This document shows, one piece after another, positions 1 to 10,597 of a stretch of DNA of 64,000 nucleotides; within the stretch, counting starts at the first letter, position 1, and each line of letters begins with the position of its first letter. The notes under the pieces are model-generated. The model was not told where the DNA came from and did no database searches. It saw nothing but the letters and a program-made list of their open reading frames with translations. The translations under genes and the position numbers were made by a program. The stretch comes from Macrococcus bovicus (GTDB taxonomy: Bacteria; Bacillota; Bacilli; Staphylococcales; Staphylococcaceae), in contig NZ_SCWF01000004.1 of assembly GCF_004359575.1 (NCBI RefSeq), positions 62,001-126,000 on the forward strand, given 5' to 3'.

Positions 1-1
1 C

Positions 2-247
2 GATCCGCTTGAAGTGGTCCAAGTGATTTCGCGTGGTGCTTGTGCATATCCGCAGAACGATAACTTAGATGAGCTCTGGTGGGAAACGAGACGCGAAGAA
101 GCAGGTTTTACTTTACAGTTCAACAAGATCTCAAATCTTTACCGTATTCTTGACCGTTCTAATCAGCCGCTCTATGGTTCTAATAAAGAACGCGAAGCTG
201 AAATGTTCTTCTCTAAGAAGACAGCTGAGCAGCTTGTAAATGTTTAA
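2..247 (+). CDS. C-terminal part of an unrecognised protein (5' end outside the window)
   Basis: The reading frame is open from the first bases of the window and stops at TAA. It gives the last 81 residues of a longer protein. The tail is hydrophilic, with a Trp pair and several Arg/Glu clusters, and ends in a short Lys/Ala/Glu-rich helix. I see no signal peptide, membrane segment or motif I recognise. A hairpin terminator follows at once, so the gene ends its own transcription unit. Function unknown. Confidence 0.75.
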   Translation, partial: DPLEVVQVISRGACAYPQNDNLDELWWETRREEAGFTLQFNKISNLYRILDRSNQPLYGSNKEREAEMFFSKKTAEQLVNV

Positions 248-272
248 GCAAACGTCATGACGTTTGCTTTTT
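247..272 (+). terminator. Intrinsic terminator after the partial gene
   Basis: A perfect stem of AGCAAACGTCA pairing with TGACGTTTGCT is followed by a T-run. It directly follows the stop codon and lies just before the ribosome binding site of the next gene. Confidence 0.85.
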
Positions 273-291
273 CTTATAAAGGAGGAGCTTT

Positions 292-1422
292 ATGCAGTCA
301 ATACTACTTGTTCTCTTTATGGGTCTGATTGGTGCTGTCATCGGCGGATTCACGAATTATATTGCGATCAAGATGTTATTCAGACCTTACGAACCTGTCT
401 ATGTGCTGGGTCGTCAGCTGCCGTTCACACCGGGGCTTATTCCGAAACGCCGTCATGAACTGTCCCAGAAAATAGGTGAGATGGTCACCCGTCATCTGCT
501 GACGCCTGACGTCTTCAAGGAAAAGATCATGACCGCTGAAACACGTGTCTTCTTTGAAAGATTGCTGAAAGAGCAGCTCGGGAACTTGAAAGATCAGCGG
601 TACACGATCGGTTATTTAGCTGAGCGCTTTAACCTGGATATTGACAGCCGGCTGAACCACATGCTGGAAGAGAAAATCAAGGCAGAGCTGACCGCTGTCG
701 CTGACCAGTATGCCGGCACCGCGCTAAGTCAGCTGCTGCCTGAGCAGACCCAGCTGGCACTCACTGAGAAAGTGAATCGGGCTTCTGATGTGCTGCTGGA
801 GAAGTTTCAGGTGTATATCGCTTCAGATAAAGGCTATGACGATATCCTGAACATGGTTGAGAATTTCTTCACGCAAAAAGGTAAAATGATCGGTCTGCTG
901 CAGATGCTGATGACACCGGACGCTATTGCTGAGCGCGTGCAGCGAGAGATGCTGAAGCTGACAGAGGAAGAGAAGATCAAGGCCATCATCCAGAGTGAAG
1001 TTGATAAAGAATATAGCCGTCTTATGCAGACCGCGCCTATTGATTATATTTCGGAAGAAAAAGTCCGTCTTCTGATCAACCGTTCCGTCGAGACGATCAA
1101 AGAGAAAATCAATATCGAGTACTATACACGCACGCCGCTCTATGAGCTGTTCCCCGAAGCATTCCGCTATGCAGAAAATGAAGGGATGGACCGGCTGCTT
1201 GACACAGGACTGGCACGCGTGGCAGACAGCATGCCCGCCATTCTTGACCGCCTGCATATCGCAGAGCTGATCAAAGACCAGATCGACCGTTTCCAGCTGT
1301 CATTTATTGAAGAGCTGGTCATCGAAATCGCGAGTAAAGAGCTCAAGCTGATCACGCTGCTCGGCTTTTTACTGGGGGGCATCATCGGCCTCCTGCAAGG
1401 TGTCGTCGCCCTCTTTATTTGA
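292..1422 (+). CDS. DUF445 (YheB-like) membrane protein
   Basis: This 376-residue protein fits the DUF445 family, YheB in Bacillus subtilis. A hydrophobic, Gly-rich N-terminal segment (about residues 2-24, containing GGFTNYIAI) and a C-terminal hydrophobic segment (about 352-376) flank a long charged, mostly helical region. This suggests a membrane-anchored protein with an extended soluble middle. The ATG is preceded by a strong AAGGAGGAGC site. The next gene belongs to the YheA family, and the yheA-yheB pairing is conserved in Firmicutes. The molecular function is not established. Confidence 0.88.
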   Translation: MQSILLVLFMGLIGAVIGGFTNYIAIKMLFRPYEPVYVLGRQLPFTPGLIPKRRHELSQKIGEMVTRHLLTPDVFKEKIMTAETRVFFERLLKEQLGNLKDQRYTIGYLAERFNLDIDSRLNHMLEEKIKAELTAVADQYAGTALSQLLPEQTQLALTEKVNRASDVLLEKFQVYIASDKGYDDILNMVENFFTQKGKMIGLLQMLMTPDAIAERVQREMLKLTEEEKIKAIIQSEVDKEYSRLMQTAPIDYISEEKVRLLINRSVETIKEKINIEYYTRTPLYELFPEAFRYAENEGMDRLLDTGLARVADSMPAILDRLHIAELIKDQIDRFQLSFIEELVIEIASKELKLITLLGFLLGGIIGLLQGVVALFI

Positions 1423-1492
1423 TCCTAATCAAGTGATTATCTTCCTTAAGTATGTTAAATTAGAGGAAACAGTTAGTTAAAGGAGAATTAAT

Positions 1493-1846
1493 ATGTCAGT
1501 TAATATTTATGATGATGCAAACAGATTGGAAAGCGCACTGCGCCAGAGCGAAGAGTATCAGGCGGTTAAAGCGCAATTAGAAGCGGTTAACAGCAATGAG
1601 GAATCGAAAGCCATCTTCGCAGATTTCCGCAGCATCCAGATGACTTTACAGGAAAAACAGATGAGCGGTGAAGAGATCACAGAAGAGGATATCGCCAAAG
1701 CGAATGAGCTTGCGGGCAAGATTGAGCAGGATGAGAACATCTCAAAACTCATGCAGGCTGAACAACGCATGGGACAGGTCATCGAAGACTTGAACCGCAT
1801 CATCTTAAAACCGCTACAAGACTTATACGGGCAAGACAACCAATAA
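1493..1846 (+). CDS. YlbF/YheA family protein (UPF0342, DUF964)
   Basis: A 117-residue, charged, almost entirely helical protein of the YheA/YmcA/YlbF family. The pattern of paired helices, with an EEYQAVKAQLEAV start and a basic-acidic coiled-coil middle, fits the family, whose members form small helical dimers or heteromers. The paralogues YlbF and YmcA act in RNA processing and competence in Bacillus, but YheA-type members have no firmly assigned role. The ATG follows AAGGAGAA and the gene sits just downstream of the DUF445 gene. Confidence 0.88.
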   Translation: MSVNIYDDANRLESALRQSEEYQAVKAQLEAVNSNEESKAIFADFRSIQMTLQEKQMSGEEITEEDIAKANELAGKIEQDENISKLMQAEQRMGQVIEDLNRIILKPLQDLYGQDNQ

Positions 1847-1855
1847 ACATGTAGA

Positions 1856-1890
1856 AAATAAACGAAACCTTGTTTTCGTTTATTTTTTTT
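1856..1890 (+). terminator. Intrinsic terminator after the YheA-like gene
   Basis: AAATAAACGAAA pairs with TTTCGTTTATTT across a short loop and is followed by a run of T. It separates this gene from hemZ. Confidence 0.85.
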
Positions 1891-1903
1891 AAAGAGGTAA
1901 GCC

Positions 1904-3370
1904 ATGAAACTATATTTGAAGAATCAGGAAATGGAGCATGATCTCCTCTACCTGCAGAACATCATCAACCTTTATTATGAAGACTCTTTTCTCTTGGTAG
2001 GAGAAGGGCAGCATGAACTTGCCTTCAAGGTGACAAAGGAAGAAGGCGTCACGGTGACGGGGCATCTGACGATAGACGGGGAAGTCTATACAGCGACCGC
2101 AAAGCGGACAGGCCAGGATAAGAAGACGGTGAAACAGGCCGTTGCGGAGACGCTTGTGACGATGCTGACTGCCCATACAGGCATCACGCAGAGCTGGGGG
2201 ATTCTCACAGGCATCCGGCCGACAAAGCTGTATCACCGCCTTTACCGTCAGGGACTCTCACATGAAGCCATCAGCAGCAGACTGACGCAGGATTATCTGA
2301 TCAGCCAGGAGAAACTTGATCTGATGAAGTCAATCGTTCACACTCAGAATGAAGCGATACCCGATCTATACGAGCTGAAGCGGGAAGTGAGTGTCTATAT
2401 CGGCATCCCCTTCTGCCCGACGAAGTGTGCCTACTGCACATTCCCGGCCTACAGTATCTTGGTCCATAAGAATGATGTCCCGGAATTTCTGGTGGGTCTG
2501 CTGCATGAAATCGCTGAAACAGGTCGCTGGCTGAAAGAGAATGACATCAAGGTGACGACTATTTATTTCGGCGGCGGCACACCGACATCCATCACACCAA
2601 AAGACCTCAAGATGCTGCTGGATCAGTGCTATGCCTCCTTTGATATGTCGACCGTCAGAGAAGTGACGGTCGAAGCGGGACGTCCTGATACGATTGATGC
2701 GGAGACGCTTAAAGTGCTGAATGACTTTGACATCGACCGCATCAGCATCAATCCGCAGAGCTTTACAGATGAGACATTGAAAGCGATCGGCCGTCATCAT
2801 TCTGTCAAAGAGACAGTCGACAAATTCAAGCTTGCCAGAGAATACCAGATGAATAATATCAATATGGACCTGATCATCGGGCTGCCGAATGAGGATCGTA
2901 CACATGTGGCGCATTCCCTCGCTGAGACAAAGAAGCTGCGACCGGAGTCTCTTACGGTTCATACTCTCAGCTTCAAGCGCGCAAGCGAGATGACCCGCAA
3001 CAAAGAGAAATATCCTGTGGCGCCGCGTGATGAGATCATGCACATGATGAATATGACCCGGCAGTTCGCTGCTGAAGAAGGCTATAAACCCTATTATTTA
3101 TACCGGCAGAAAAATATTCTCGGCAATCTTGAGAATATCGGCTATGCCATTGACCAGGAATATTCGCTTTATAACATCCTCATCATGGAGGAGGTTCAGA
3201 CGATCATCGGCATCGGCTGCGGTGCTTCCTCTAAATTCATTCATCCCGAGACGGGCAAGATCGAGAATTATCTGAATCCGAAAGATCCGAAGAGTTACAA
3301 TCAGTCATACGCGCACTATACAAGCGAAAAAATCAAAAAGTTGAATCATCTCTATAAAGTCGAAGACTAA
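1904..3370 (+). CDS. hemZ: HemZ-like radical SAM protein (coproporphyrinogen III dehydrogenase-like)
   Basis: A 488-residue radical SAM protein. The cluster motif C-x3-C-x2-C falls at Cys171, Cys175 and Cys178, and the SAM-binding GGGTPT lies near residue 223. The long N-terminal extension before the radical SAM core and the PFCPTKCAYC motif are typical of B. subtilis HemZ rather than HemN. Family members were proposed as oxygen-independent coproporphyrinogen III oxidases. However, Firmicutes make haem through coproporphyrin (HemY oxidises coproporphyrinogen), so the true reaction is uncertain. A strong AAAGAGG site precedes the ATG. Confidence 0.85.
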   Translation: MKLYLKNQEMEHDLLYLQNIINLYYEDSFLLVGEGQHELAFKVTKEEGVTVTGHLTIDGEVYTATAKRTGQDKKTVKQAVAETLVTMLTAHTGITQSWGILTGIRPTKLYHRLYRQGLSHEAISSRLTQDYLISQEKLDLMKSIVHTQNEAIPDLYELKREVSVYIGIPFCPTKCAYCTFPAYSILVHKNDVPEFLVGLLHEIAETGRWLKENDIKVTTIYFGGGTPTSITPKDLKMLLDQCYASFDMSTVREVTVEAGRPDTIDAETLKVLNDFDIDRISINPQSFTDETLKAIGRHHSVKETVDKFKLAREYQMNNINMDLIIGLPNEDRTHVAHSLAETKKLRPESLTVHTLSFKRASEMTRNKEKYPVAPRDEIMHMMNMTRQFAAEEGYKPYYLYRQKNILGNLENIGYAIDQEYSLYNILIMEEVQTIIGIGCGASSKFIHPETGKIENYLNPKDPKSYNQSYAHYTSEKIKKLNHLYKVED

Positions 3371-3384
3371 TCTTCGGCTTTTTT
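3356..3384 (+). terminator. Intrinsic terminator overlapping the end of hemZ
   Basis: A stem GTCGAAGA / TCTTCGGC spans the hemZ stop codon and is followed by a T-run. Confidence 0.75.
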
Positions 3385-3442
3385 ATGTTTCGTCGTCTTT
3401 TTTATTGTAAAATAAAGTGAAGTCACTAAACGAGGTAGATCA

Positions 3443-4579
3443 ATGATTAAATTTATTCACTGTGCAGATTTACATTTAGATGCGCCATTCCAGCTGAGTG
3501 GCTATGTCTCAGAAGCCATCATGTCAGATATTCACCGCGCCAGCTTTGAAAGCTTCAGTACGCTGATCAAGGATGCGATTCAGCAGGAGGTTGACTTTGT
3601 CCTGATCGCTGGAGATGTCCTGGCTGCGGATAATCAGACACTGAGAACGACCATCTTCCTGAAGAAGCAATTCCAGCGACTGAAGGATGCAGGCATTTAT
3701 GTCTATATCATTCTGGGTGAGACCGGTCTGCCGCTGCGCCCGGTAAGCTGGCCCGATAATGTCATCATCTTCAATGATCAAGTCGAAAGCTATCAGTTTA
3801 TTACGAAGTCCGGTGATACGGTCTATATCCACGGCACAAGCAGCGGTCATGATATCAGCTATTTTCCGACGAATCAGGTTGATAAGAGCATCCATATCGG
3901 AATGCTTTACGGCGAACTCGGCCGTGATTTCGAACAGGAAGCCCTTAACGAGAAGCTCTATCATTACTGGGCGCTCGGCGGCCGTCATAAGAGACAGCTG
4001 GTCAGTGAGATGCCTCATATTCACTATCCGGGCAACATTCAGAGCTATCTGCCTGCTGAAACAGGTCGTAAAGGCTACTTGATGGTGGAAGGCGACCATA
4101 TCGAAATGAAAGTATTATTCGTCCCCGTCCAGCATATCATCTTCGGTCAGTATGAAGTCCGGGTAGAAGATCTGTCGAAGAATGGTCTCCTCAAATTACT
4201 GGAAGAATTTAAAGGGGAGCACCGGCCGGACGGCAAAGGCATCTACCAGATTGAACTGATCAATCAGGAGGAGCAGCTGATCACGCCGAAGAGACTGGCA
4301 GCGGTCAAGCGCCTTGTGCAGCAGCACGAACGTCATGATCATGTCTTTGTCTGGATCGATAAACTGACAGTGGAGCAGGTTGATACGACGACCCTGCACC
4401 GGGAATTTGATGCAGCGATGATAGAAGACGATGCCATGTTCGATCAGGCGATGCAACCGCTGTATCACGATCTGGAGATGAGCCGTTTTCTTGATGATTA
4501 TACGCAGATTGACCGGGTCGCCCTGATTCATCAAGGGGAAAGAAAGCTGAAAGAAAGGCTGAAGAGCGATGAAAATTAA
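3443..4579 (+). CDS. yhaO: YhaO-like metallophosphoesterase with a degenerate active site
   Basis: A 378-residue SbcD/Mre11-type protein, the first gene of a yhaO-yhaN-yhaM operon, overlapping yhaN by 11 nt. The N-terminal motif CADLHLDAPF keeps the Asp-x-His metal ligands (residues 9 and 11), and LIAGD is present. Other motifs are altered. The usual GNHD reads GETG, the usual His of the LLHG-type motif is Tyr (GMLYG), and the GHxH motif reads GGRH. In family members these residues bind the two metals and do catalysis. The protein may therefore be a catalytically dead partner of the YhaN ATPase. The frame is intact over the usual length. Confidence 0.85.
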   Translation: MIKFIHCADLHLDAPFQLSGYVSEAIMSDIHRASFESFSTLIKDAIQQEVDFVLIAGDVLAADNQTLRTTIFLKKQFQRLKDAGIYVYIILGETGLPLRPVSWPDNVIIFNDQVESYQFITKSGDTVYIHGTSSGHDISYFPTNQVDKSIHIGMLYGELGRDFEQEALNEKLYHYWALGGRHKRQLVSEMPHIHYPGNIQSYLPAETGRKGYLMVEGDHIEMKVLFVPVQHIIFGQYEVRVEDLSKNGLLKLLEEFKGEHRPDGKGIYQIELINQEEQLITPKRLAAVKRLVQQHERHDHVFVWIDKLTVEQVDTTTLHREFDAAMIEDDAMFDQAMQPLYHDLEMSRFLDDYTQIDRVALIHQGERKLKERLKSDEN

Positions 4580-7475
4580 GAAGCTTGAGATATACGGCTT
4601 CGGCCGGCTGGAAGAGCAGCAGTTCAATCTGAATAGAAACTTCACTCAAATATACGGTGAAAACGAGACCGGCAAATCAACGATGCAGACTTTCATCCAT
4701 TCACTGCTGTTCGGTTTTGGGCGGACAGAGAAACCGCTGTATGTCCCGCGCTTTACGAACCAGTACGGCGGACATATGGTGATTGAGGACGCTGGTTCTG
4801 AGCTCCATATCGAGCGGGTTTACCGCGGTGGCACAGAGCAGCTGACAGTTCTCTATAACAACAGCCCGAAGGATGGTGAATGGCTGCATCAGAAGTTCAA
4901 CTTTATGACGGATGCTGCCTATGAGAGAATCTTTTCATTTGATGTCCTGGGTCTGCAGCAGGTGCACAAGCTGACAGAAGAGAAGCTGCAGGATTATCTG
5001 ATGCAGGCAGGGGTCTTCGGTTCTACTGAATTCTCAACGCTTGAGACGGATCTGATCAAAGAAAAGCTGCGGCTTCTGTCACCGGATCATTCTGAAGGTG
5101 AGCTGAGCGATCATATAGCGGAGATTCTGAATCTGCAGCTGCAGATCAGGGATGAGGAAGTCAAGCTTGAGCAGTACGAGCAGCTGACGGCAGAACAGTT
5201 TGAACTGAAGCAGAAAATGGACGATATCAAGACACATATCCAGCAGCTGACGAAATTGCAGCAGATGAAGCAGAAAGAGATGATCTTTCATCACAGTGCC
5301 AAGGAATGGAAACAGCTGGAACTGAAGCTGAATATTGAGCCGCTGGTCTTTCCAGATCATGGGATTGAACGCTACGAAGGCTTAAAGAAACAGCTGCAGG
5401 CCGCAAGACGGGATATCGCCCTCTGTGAAGAGAAAATCAGTCAGCTCAGATGTGAGAACGCGGCCATTGAGCGACTTGCTGCGTCTGATTTTGCAGCAGC
5501 AGAACAGCTGCTGCAGGAAGAGCCGCAGATTAAAGTGCATCAGAAGAACCGCGAGATGCTGGAACGGGATATCGCTGACAAAGAAGCGATATTAGAGAGA
5601 TTGCAGCATGATATCGGCTGGCAGGAATATCATGCGGTCACGATAGACGAAGCGCTGAAGGATCATCTGATCTATGCTTTGTCAGATAAAGAGCAGCTGA
5701 ACCTGAAGGCCGCTCAGCTGCAGCGTGAAATCAGTCAGCTGTCTCGTGAAGAAGAGCTGAATGCAGATAAACTGGCAGATATCACACCGCATATCGTGAC
5801 CGATGAACTCTTCAGAACAGGTATCCAGCTTTCGGAACAGCGACTGGAACTGAGCCAGAAGACAGAGCTCTATCATAAACTTGAATCTGAGCAGCAGCGG
5901 ACAGCAGAGATTGAAGAGCAGAAACGGCAGAAACTGAATCTGATCTATCTGCTCGGTGGACTGGTCGGGCTCGCGACTGCGGCCTATCTCTTCTACCTGC
6001 AGTTTTACATTCCGGCATCCATACTCTTTTTGATACCGATTATCATGATGATCTTATTCTTCCAGAACAAGCCTGTTCCAAACAATCAGAACCATATCAT
6101 GCAGGACGAGATCAGCCAGCTGGAAACTTCAATTCAGCATCTGCAGTCACAGCTGGATGATCAGTTTGATCTGGAAGGTCAGCGGGCTCTCCGTGACAGA
6201 CAGCTGCGTATTCTGGATGAGAAGGCAGCGCTTGGACGTAAAAAAGAACAACTGCAGCTGCTCCTGACTGAAGAAGAAGCGGCGCTTAAAAAAGTGAATG
6301 ATACATTGAACAGAACGAAGAGCCTACTTCAGCTGAAACTCAGTTACGAAGATTCACTGCTGCCGGATGCGTTCCGGACCATCTACCGTCTGCAGCAGAC
6401 CTATCAGCAGCTCCTCCAGCTGAAGGCGTCATTGAGCGCTGAGCAGCAGCAGCTTGATCACTTCAGCCAGAAGGTGAATGCCTTCAGCCTGGTCTCATCT
6501 GACGTGGCCCTCTCAGTCGTCTTCGCAGAACTTGGCGGCCTCGTCAAAACAGAGATACGCAACCGAAAAGAACAGCAGCGCCTGACAGAGCAGTTACAGC
6601 TGGCTGAAAAAGAACTGGCCACTTTGCAGGAAGGCTACAAAGAAATGGATACAGAACTGAAGCAGCTGTTCGATGAAGCAGGGGCGGCGGAGGAGTCAGA
6701 CTATTACAGACAGTTTGAAGCATTCACTGAGTATCATCAGAATCTGAACCGCCATCATCAGCTGAGTCAGCTGCTTGAAGAGGAGAACTTCACGTATGAA
6801 ATGAGCACCCAGCTGGCAGAGCAGACATCTGAAGATCTGCGGCTCATCGAAGGACGTATCACGGATCAGCTGAAGGAATATGAACAGACATTAAAAGAGC
6901 GGGAGCATGAACACTATCAGATTGAGCAGATGATGAAAACAATGGAAGAGGACACCACGCTGTCAGAGCTCAACCATCGTTATGCCATTGAACGTAATAT
7001 CGTCAATGAGCTTGCGCTTGATTACAGTGCCCTGCATTATATAGAAGTACTGATTGATGCACATCATCAGAGAATCAAGGGAGAGCGTATCCCGAACATC
7101 ATCCGTAAAGCTTCAGAGATCTTCACGCTGCTGACAGAAGGGCGCTATATCGATGTCATCTATCTGGATGCACTGCTCGTCAAGCATAAGAACGGGCAGA
7201 TCTATCATCCGACCGAGCTGTCTCAGTCGACGAAAGAGTTGCTTTATATTACGATGAGACTAAGCCTGGTCGATCATCTCAGATACCTCTATCCATTTCC
7301 GATTATTATTGATGATGCATTTGTTCATTTTGATAAGCATCGTAAGGATAAGATACTGGAGTACTTAATGCAGCAGCAGGATAATCAGTACTTGTATTTC
7401 ACCTGCAACCGCTCGACGAATATACCGGCCAAGCAGACAATCGTACTTGAGCGCCACGAGAAGGAGTTAAAATAA
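4569..7475 (+). CDS. yhaN: YhaN-like AAA ATPase (SbcC/Rad50-type)
   Basis: A 968-residue SMC/Rad50-like ATPase. The N-terminus carries a Walker A motif, GENETGKST, near residue 32. The C-terminus carries an [11 protein letters not shown] signature and a Walker [13 protein letters not shown]. Two long Gln/Leu/Glu-rich coiled-coil arms lie between. A hydrophobic stretch around residues 458-496 interrupts the coiled coil and could be a membrane hairpin, as in other YhaN proteins. The partner is the upstream YhaO-like protein, with which it would form an SbcCD-like complex in DNA metabolism. The ATPase motifs look intact, unlike the phosphoesterase motifs. Confidence 0.88.
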   Translation: MKIKKLEIYGFGRLEEQQFNLNRNFTQIYGENETGKSTMQTFIHSLLFGFGRTEKPLYVPRFTNQYGGHMVIEDAGSELHIERVYRGGTEQLTVLYNNSPKDGEWLHQKFNFMTDAAYERIFSFDVLGLQQVHKLTEEKLQDYLMQAGVFGSTEFSTLETDLIKEKLRLLSPDHSEGELSDHIAEILNLQLQIRDEEVKLEQYEQLTAEQFELKQKMDDIKTHIQQLTKLQQMKQKEMIFHHSAKEWKQLELKLNIEPLVFPDHGIERYEGLKKQLQAARRDIALCEEKISQLRCENAAIERLAASDFAAAEQLLQEEPQIKVHQKNREMLERDIADKEAILERLQHDIGWQEYHAVTIDEALKDHLIYALSDKEQLNLKAAQLQREISQLSREEELNADKLADITPHIVTDELFRTGIQLSEQRLELSQKTELYHKLESEQQRTAEIEEQKRQKLNLIYLLGGLVGLATAAYLFYLQFYIPASILFLIPIIMMILFFQNKPVPNNQNHIMQDEISQLETSIQHLQSQLDDQFDLEGQRALRDRQLRILDEKAALGRKKEQLQLLLTEEEAALKKVNDTLNRTKSLLQLKLSYEDSLLPDAFRTIYRLQQTYQQLLQLKASLSAEQQQLDHFSQKVNAFSLVSSDVALSVVFAELGGLVKTEIRNRKEQQRLTEQLQLAEKELATLQEGYKEMDTELKQLFDEAGAAEESDYYRQFEAFTEYHQNLNRHHQLSQLLEEENFTYEMSTQLAEQTSEDLRLIEGRITDQLKEYEQTLKEREHEHYQIEQMMKTMEEDTTLSELNHRYAIERNIVNELALDYSALHYIEVLIDAHHQRIKGERIPNIIRKASEIFTLLTEGRYIDVIYLDALLVKHKNGQIYHPTELSQSTKELLYITMRLSLVDHLRYLYPFPIIIDDAFVHFDKHRKDKILEYLMQQQDNQYLYFTCNRSTNIPAKQTIVLERHEKELK

Positions 7476-8416
7476 TGAGAACAATTGAAACATTGAAACC
7501 CGGCGAATCGGTCGAAGCATTTTTCCTGATCCACCGAGCTGTCCAAGGGGTGACCAATCAAGGAAAACCGTACCTGACCTTATATCTGAAGGACAAGAGC
7601 GGTGATATAGAAGCAAAAGTCTGGACGGTTACAGAACAGGATATCAAACTGCTGCAGCCGGAGAAACTGGTCAAAGTCAAAGGCGATGTCATTGATTATC
7701 GCGGCCGCAAGCAGATGAAAGTCAATCAGTTCCGCTTAGCGACAGAAGAAGATGGCATTAAGCTTGAACATTTCCTGGAAGCGGCGCCCGTCTCTGCCCA
7801 GGAGATGTCCGACCAGCTGATGACCTATGTCATGGATATAGAGAATGCCAATCTGCAGCGCATCACCCGTCTGTTACTGAAGAAATATCAGCAGGAATTT
7901 CTGGTCTTTCCGGCAGCAAGTTCCAACCATCACAATTTTGTCTCCGGTCTCCTCTACCATGTGATGACCATGCTTAAGCAGGCAGAAGCTCTGTGCGCAA
8001 TCTATCCATCACTGAATAAGAGTCTGCTCTATGCGGGCATTATTCTGCATGACATGGGAAAAGTGAAGGAACTGTCCGGTCCTGTGGCGACGAGCTACAC
8101 GGTGGAAGGCAATCTGCTCGGTCACATCTCCATCATGAGTGATGAAGTAGCGGAGATGGCGCGTGAGCATGGAATTGAAGGTGAGGAAATCATGCTGCTG
8201 AGACATCTGATTCTCGCGCATCACGGCAAACTGGAGTATGGTTCACCTAAACTGCCGATGGTCAAAGAAGCAGAGATCCTTCACTTCATCGACAATATCG
8301 ATGCCCGTATGCAGATGTTTGATAAACATCTGAAGAAAGTGGAGAAAGGGCAGTTCTCAGAACGGATATTCGCGCTGGAAGGCCGACAGTTCTATAAACC
8401 GCAGACACTGGAATAA
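7475..8416 (+). CDS. yhaM: 3'-5' exoribonuclease YhaM (Cbf1)
   Basis: A 313-residue protein with an N-terminal OB-fold nucleic-acid-binding region (about residues 10-90) and a C-terminal HD phosphohydrolase domain with ILHDMGK and [10 protein letters not shown]. This is the domain layout of YhaM/Cbf1, a manganese-dependent 3'-5' exonuclease that trims RNA ends in B. subtilis and S. aureus. Its start codon overlaps the last base of the yhaN stop, which implies translational coupling in a three-gene operon. Length is normal for the family. Confidence 0.92.
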   Translation: MRTIETLKPGESVEAFFLIHRAVQGVTNQGKPYLTLYLKDKSGDIEAKVWTVTEQDIKLLQPEKLVKVKGDVIDYRGRKQMKVNQFRLATEEDGIKLEHFLEAAPVSAQEMSDQLMTYVMDIENANLQRITRLLLKKYQQEFLVFPAASSNHHNFVSGLLYHVMTMLKQAEALCAIYPSLNKSLLYAGIILHDMGKVKELSGPVATSYTVEGNLLGHISIMSDEVAEMAREHGIEGEEIMLLRHLILAHHGKLEYGSPKLPMVKEAEILHFIDNIDARMQMFDKHLKKVEKGQFSERIFALEGRQFYKPQTLE

Positions 8417-8452
8417 AAAAATGCTCTGATCTTGAGGATCAGAGCATTTTTA
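8415..8452. terminator. Bidirectional terminator between yhaM and prsA
   Basis: A perfect stem ATGCTCTGATC / GATCAGAGCAT has A-rich and T-rich flanks on both sides, so it can end transcription of the convergent yhaM and prsA genes. Confidence 0.9.
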
Positions 8453-9379
8453 TTACTGCTGTGAAGCTGTAGTATTGAGGATTTTCTCATCAATGATTTT
8501 CTTCAGGTCTTCATCTTTATAATCGACGTTGTAGTCTTTTAAGAGTTTTTTGTAGGCATCAATCATCAGCTCAGGTTTTTCCTGTACTTTAGTCTGACGG
8601 ATCTTCTCTTTTAAGGCCTCTTTCTGCTTAGCGAAATCATCCTGTTTTTCTGCTTTGATGATGTGGTAGCCATAATCCGATTTAACAAGACCGGACATTT
8701 CGCCTTCTTTCAGCTTGAACAGCGCTTTCTCGAATTCTGGCACTGTATCGCCTTTAGCGACATAGCCGAGTTCGCCGCCTTTTTCTTTTGTACCGGTGTC
8801 ACCGGACTCTTTTTTAGCCAGGCTTGCAAACTGTTTTGGATCTTTTTTCAGCTGCTCGAGAATTGACTGTGCTTTCTCTTTCGCCTTCGCATCCGATAAG
8901 CCGGAAGGATCAGATGAAGATTTCACTTTAATCAGAATATGAGAGGCTTTTTTGACGCTGTCTTTCACTTCGTCGTCAGAAACTTTCACCGTGTCGTTCA
9001 TCAGCTGTTTCTGATAAGCCTCTGTCAGACGGGACTCTTTATATTTGTCTGCTGTCATACCAGGTGACTGCTGCTGCAATAAGGCTTCGAACTGCTCTTT
9101 GCCACCGTATTTCTTGATTTCAGCATCGACATCGTCCTTGATTTTCTGCTCATCTACTTTCTTGCCGTACTTATCTTTCAGGATGTCATTGAGTAGAATC
9201 TGGAAGGCATTCTTCGCGATTTCTTCTTTGCCGATCTGATCGATCACATGGGTCGTTGTGACGTCTCCCGCCTTAGAAGTGATTAAAGTCTTGCCTTCAT
9301 CGCCATTGCCGCAAGCTGTCAGTCCAAGTACTGAAACAGACAGGAGGGCTGGTACTACTGCATTTTTTAGTTTCTTCAT
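8453..9379 (-). CDS. prsA: PrsA foldase lipoprotein (parvulin peptidyl-prolyl isomerase)
   Basis: A 308-residue exported lipoprotein. The start chosen is the ATG behind AAAGGAG. A short Lys-rich n-region and hydrophobic segment end in a lipobox, LTAC, with the lipidated Cys at residue 23. A parvulin-type PPIase domain lies in the middle (ASHILIK through GYHIIKAEKQ), flanked by helical N- and C-terminal regions. PrsA helps secreted proteins fold at the outer face of the membrane. It is transcribed alone and towards yhaM. The neighbouring Hpr and Ecs genes are also linked to secretion in Bacillus. Confidence 0.93.
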   Translation of the reverse strand: MKKLKNAVVPALLSVSVLGLTACGNGDEGKTLITSKAGDVTTTHVIDQIGKEEIAKNAFQILLNDILKDKYGKKVDEQKIKDDVDAEIKKYGGKEQFEALLQQQSPGMTADKYKESRLTEAYQKQLMNDTVKVSDDEVKDSVKKASHILIKVKSSSDPSGLSDAKAKEKAQSILEQLKKDPKQFASLAKKESGDTGTKEKGGELGYVAKGDTVPEFEKALFKLKEGEMSGLVKSDYGYHIIKAEKQDDFAKQKEALKEKIRQTKVQEKPELMIDAYKKLLKDYNVDYKDEDLKKIIDEKILNTTASQQ

Positions 9380-9440
9380 TGTCAATCTCCTTTTCTTTGC
9401 TCATTCTAGCATAGCATTTCATTATGAAAATATCATGAAA

Positions 9441-9986
9441 TTATATGTCGAACTTCGTGAGTAACTCCAGGCCATGCTTCCGTTCCTCGACGAAAGAGCA
9501 GTTATGAGAGGCCAGCAGATACTTCATATAAATGAAATCAACAAATGACAGACCTACATTCATTGAGAATAGAAACAGAAAATAATGTCCGTATAGCGGA
9601 TACCACACTGCAGCGGTCAATGTCAGTGCTGAGATAATGATAAACGGCATTACGAGTGTAATGAGAAAGCGCCCTTTACTGATGGGGTGGTTGAGCCTGA
9701 TGTTCAGGATCGGCAGAAACCCCATTGCTGTGACTTTCTGGATGATGATAGAGCCTAAGTCATTCATGAACATGATGATGTGACAGAATTTGTGTAACGG
9801 ATAAACAGCCAGACATGCCCCGACAAACAACAGAAAATACTTGTCGCTGAAGTGATCGCTGACAAAAGAACTGAAAACCTCAAATGAAACAAGGAAGGTG
9901 ATGACAGTGATGAGAAATGAAGTGAAAATCAATCGCTGACGGCCATACGTGTGTTTCAGGTTGAGTTTCTTAGTACATGAATACAT
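9441..9986 (-). CDS. DUF3267-like multi-pass membrane protein (zincin-like)
   Basis: A 181-residue protein with about four hydrophobic segments. The second is followed by HKFCHIIMF, which sits where DUF3267 putative zincin proteases carry an HExxH-like motif. The glutamate is absent here (HKxxH), so peptidase activity is doubtful. Start ATG with AAGGAGCATTATTC. Position between prsA and hpr matches the yhaJ-type genes of other Firmicutes. No experimental role is known to me. Confidence 0.6.
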   Translation of the reverse strand: MYSCTKKLNLKHTYGRQRLIFTSFLITVITFLVSFEVFSSFVSDHFSDKYFLLFVGACLAVYPLHKFCHIIMFMNDLGSIIIQKVTAMGFLPILNIRLNHPISKGRFLITLVMPFIIISALTLTAAVWYPLYGHYFLFLFSMNVGLSFVDFIYMKYLLASHNCSFVEERKHGLELLTKFDI

Positions 9987-10022
9987 GAATAATGCTCCTT
10001 ATCAGTCATATTATCTTATGCA

Positions 10023-10568
10023 TTATGCCTCACTGTCCTCATTTTCGTCAAGCAGTATTTCGAGAAGGTCATGATGGCTTTTATCCAGCTGCTCGATAAA
10101 GTCCCGGCCATAAACCTGAGAGACAATATATTTCAGGTCGCTGAAAGCGGGCATCGTCAGCATGACCTTCTGATATTCTAAAGCGGCATCATGCAGACGG
10201 TCGTCCGTATTCTCGTAGTTCTTATAGGTTTCGTATAGAAGCTCCTTGCCTTTTTCAGTCAGTTCAAGATATGTATTACGTTTATCCGACTCGCTTTTCG
10301 GCATCCGTAAATAGCCGCGCTTCTCGAGATTCTTCGCAAAGTTGAAGACCGTTGAGACATGCATGACACCGTACTGGGAGACCTGTGAAATCGTTGCTTT
10401 TTCCAGATTGCGGATAATGACGAGGATATGATGTTCGTTGATGTTCAGGTCATATGGTTTGATCCAGCTCTGCCAGTCCTTTTCGACCGTCTTCCATAAA
10501 GCTTTGCTCAGCTGAGAGACATGATGAGTAAAGAGCATTTGTTCGATGATTTCGCGGTCACGCTGCAA
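10023..10568 (-). CDS. hpr: MarR-family transcriptional regulator Hpr (ScoC)
   Basis: A 181-residue winged-helix regulator. The DNA-binding region around KATISQVSQYGVMHVSTVFNFAKNLEKRGYL, with the wing including KSESDKRNTYLELTEKG, matches Hpr/ScoC. In B. subtilis this represses protease, sporulation and peptide-transport genes. The start appears to be TTG behind GAAGGGGGA. The C-terminus is acidic (DENEDSEA). The position between prsA and the yhaH-like gene is conserved. Targets here cannot be told from the sequence. Confidence 0.88.
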   Translation of the reverse strand: MQRDREIIEQMLFTHHVSQLSKALWKTVEKDWQSWIKPYDLNINEHHILVIIRNLEKATISQVSQYGVMHVSTVFNFAKNLEKRGYLRMPKSESDKRNTYLELTEKGKELLYETYKNYENTDDRLHDAALEYQKVMLTMPAFSDLKYIVSQVYGRDFIEQLDKSHHDLLEILLDENEDSEA

Positions 10569-10597
10569 AAAAATTCCCCCTTCAATAGGTCATAGAG

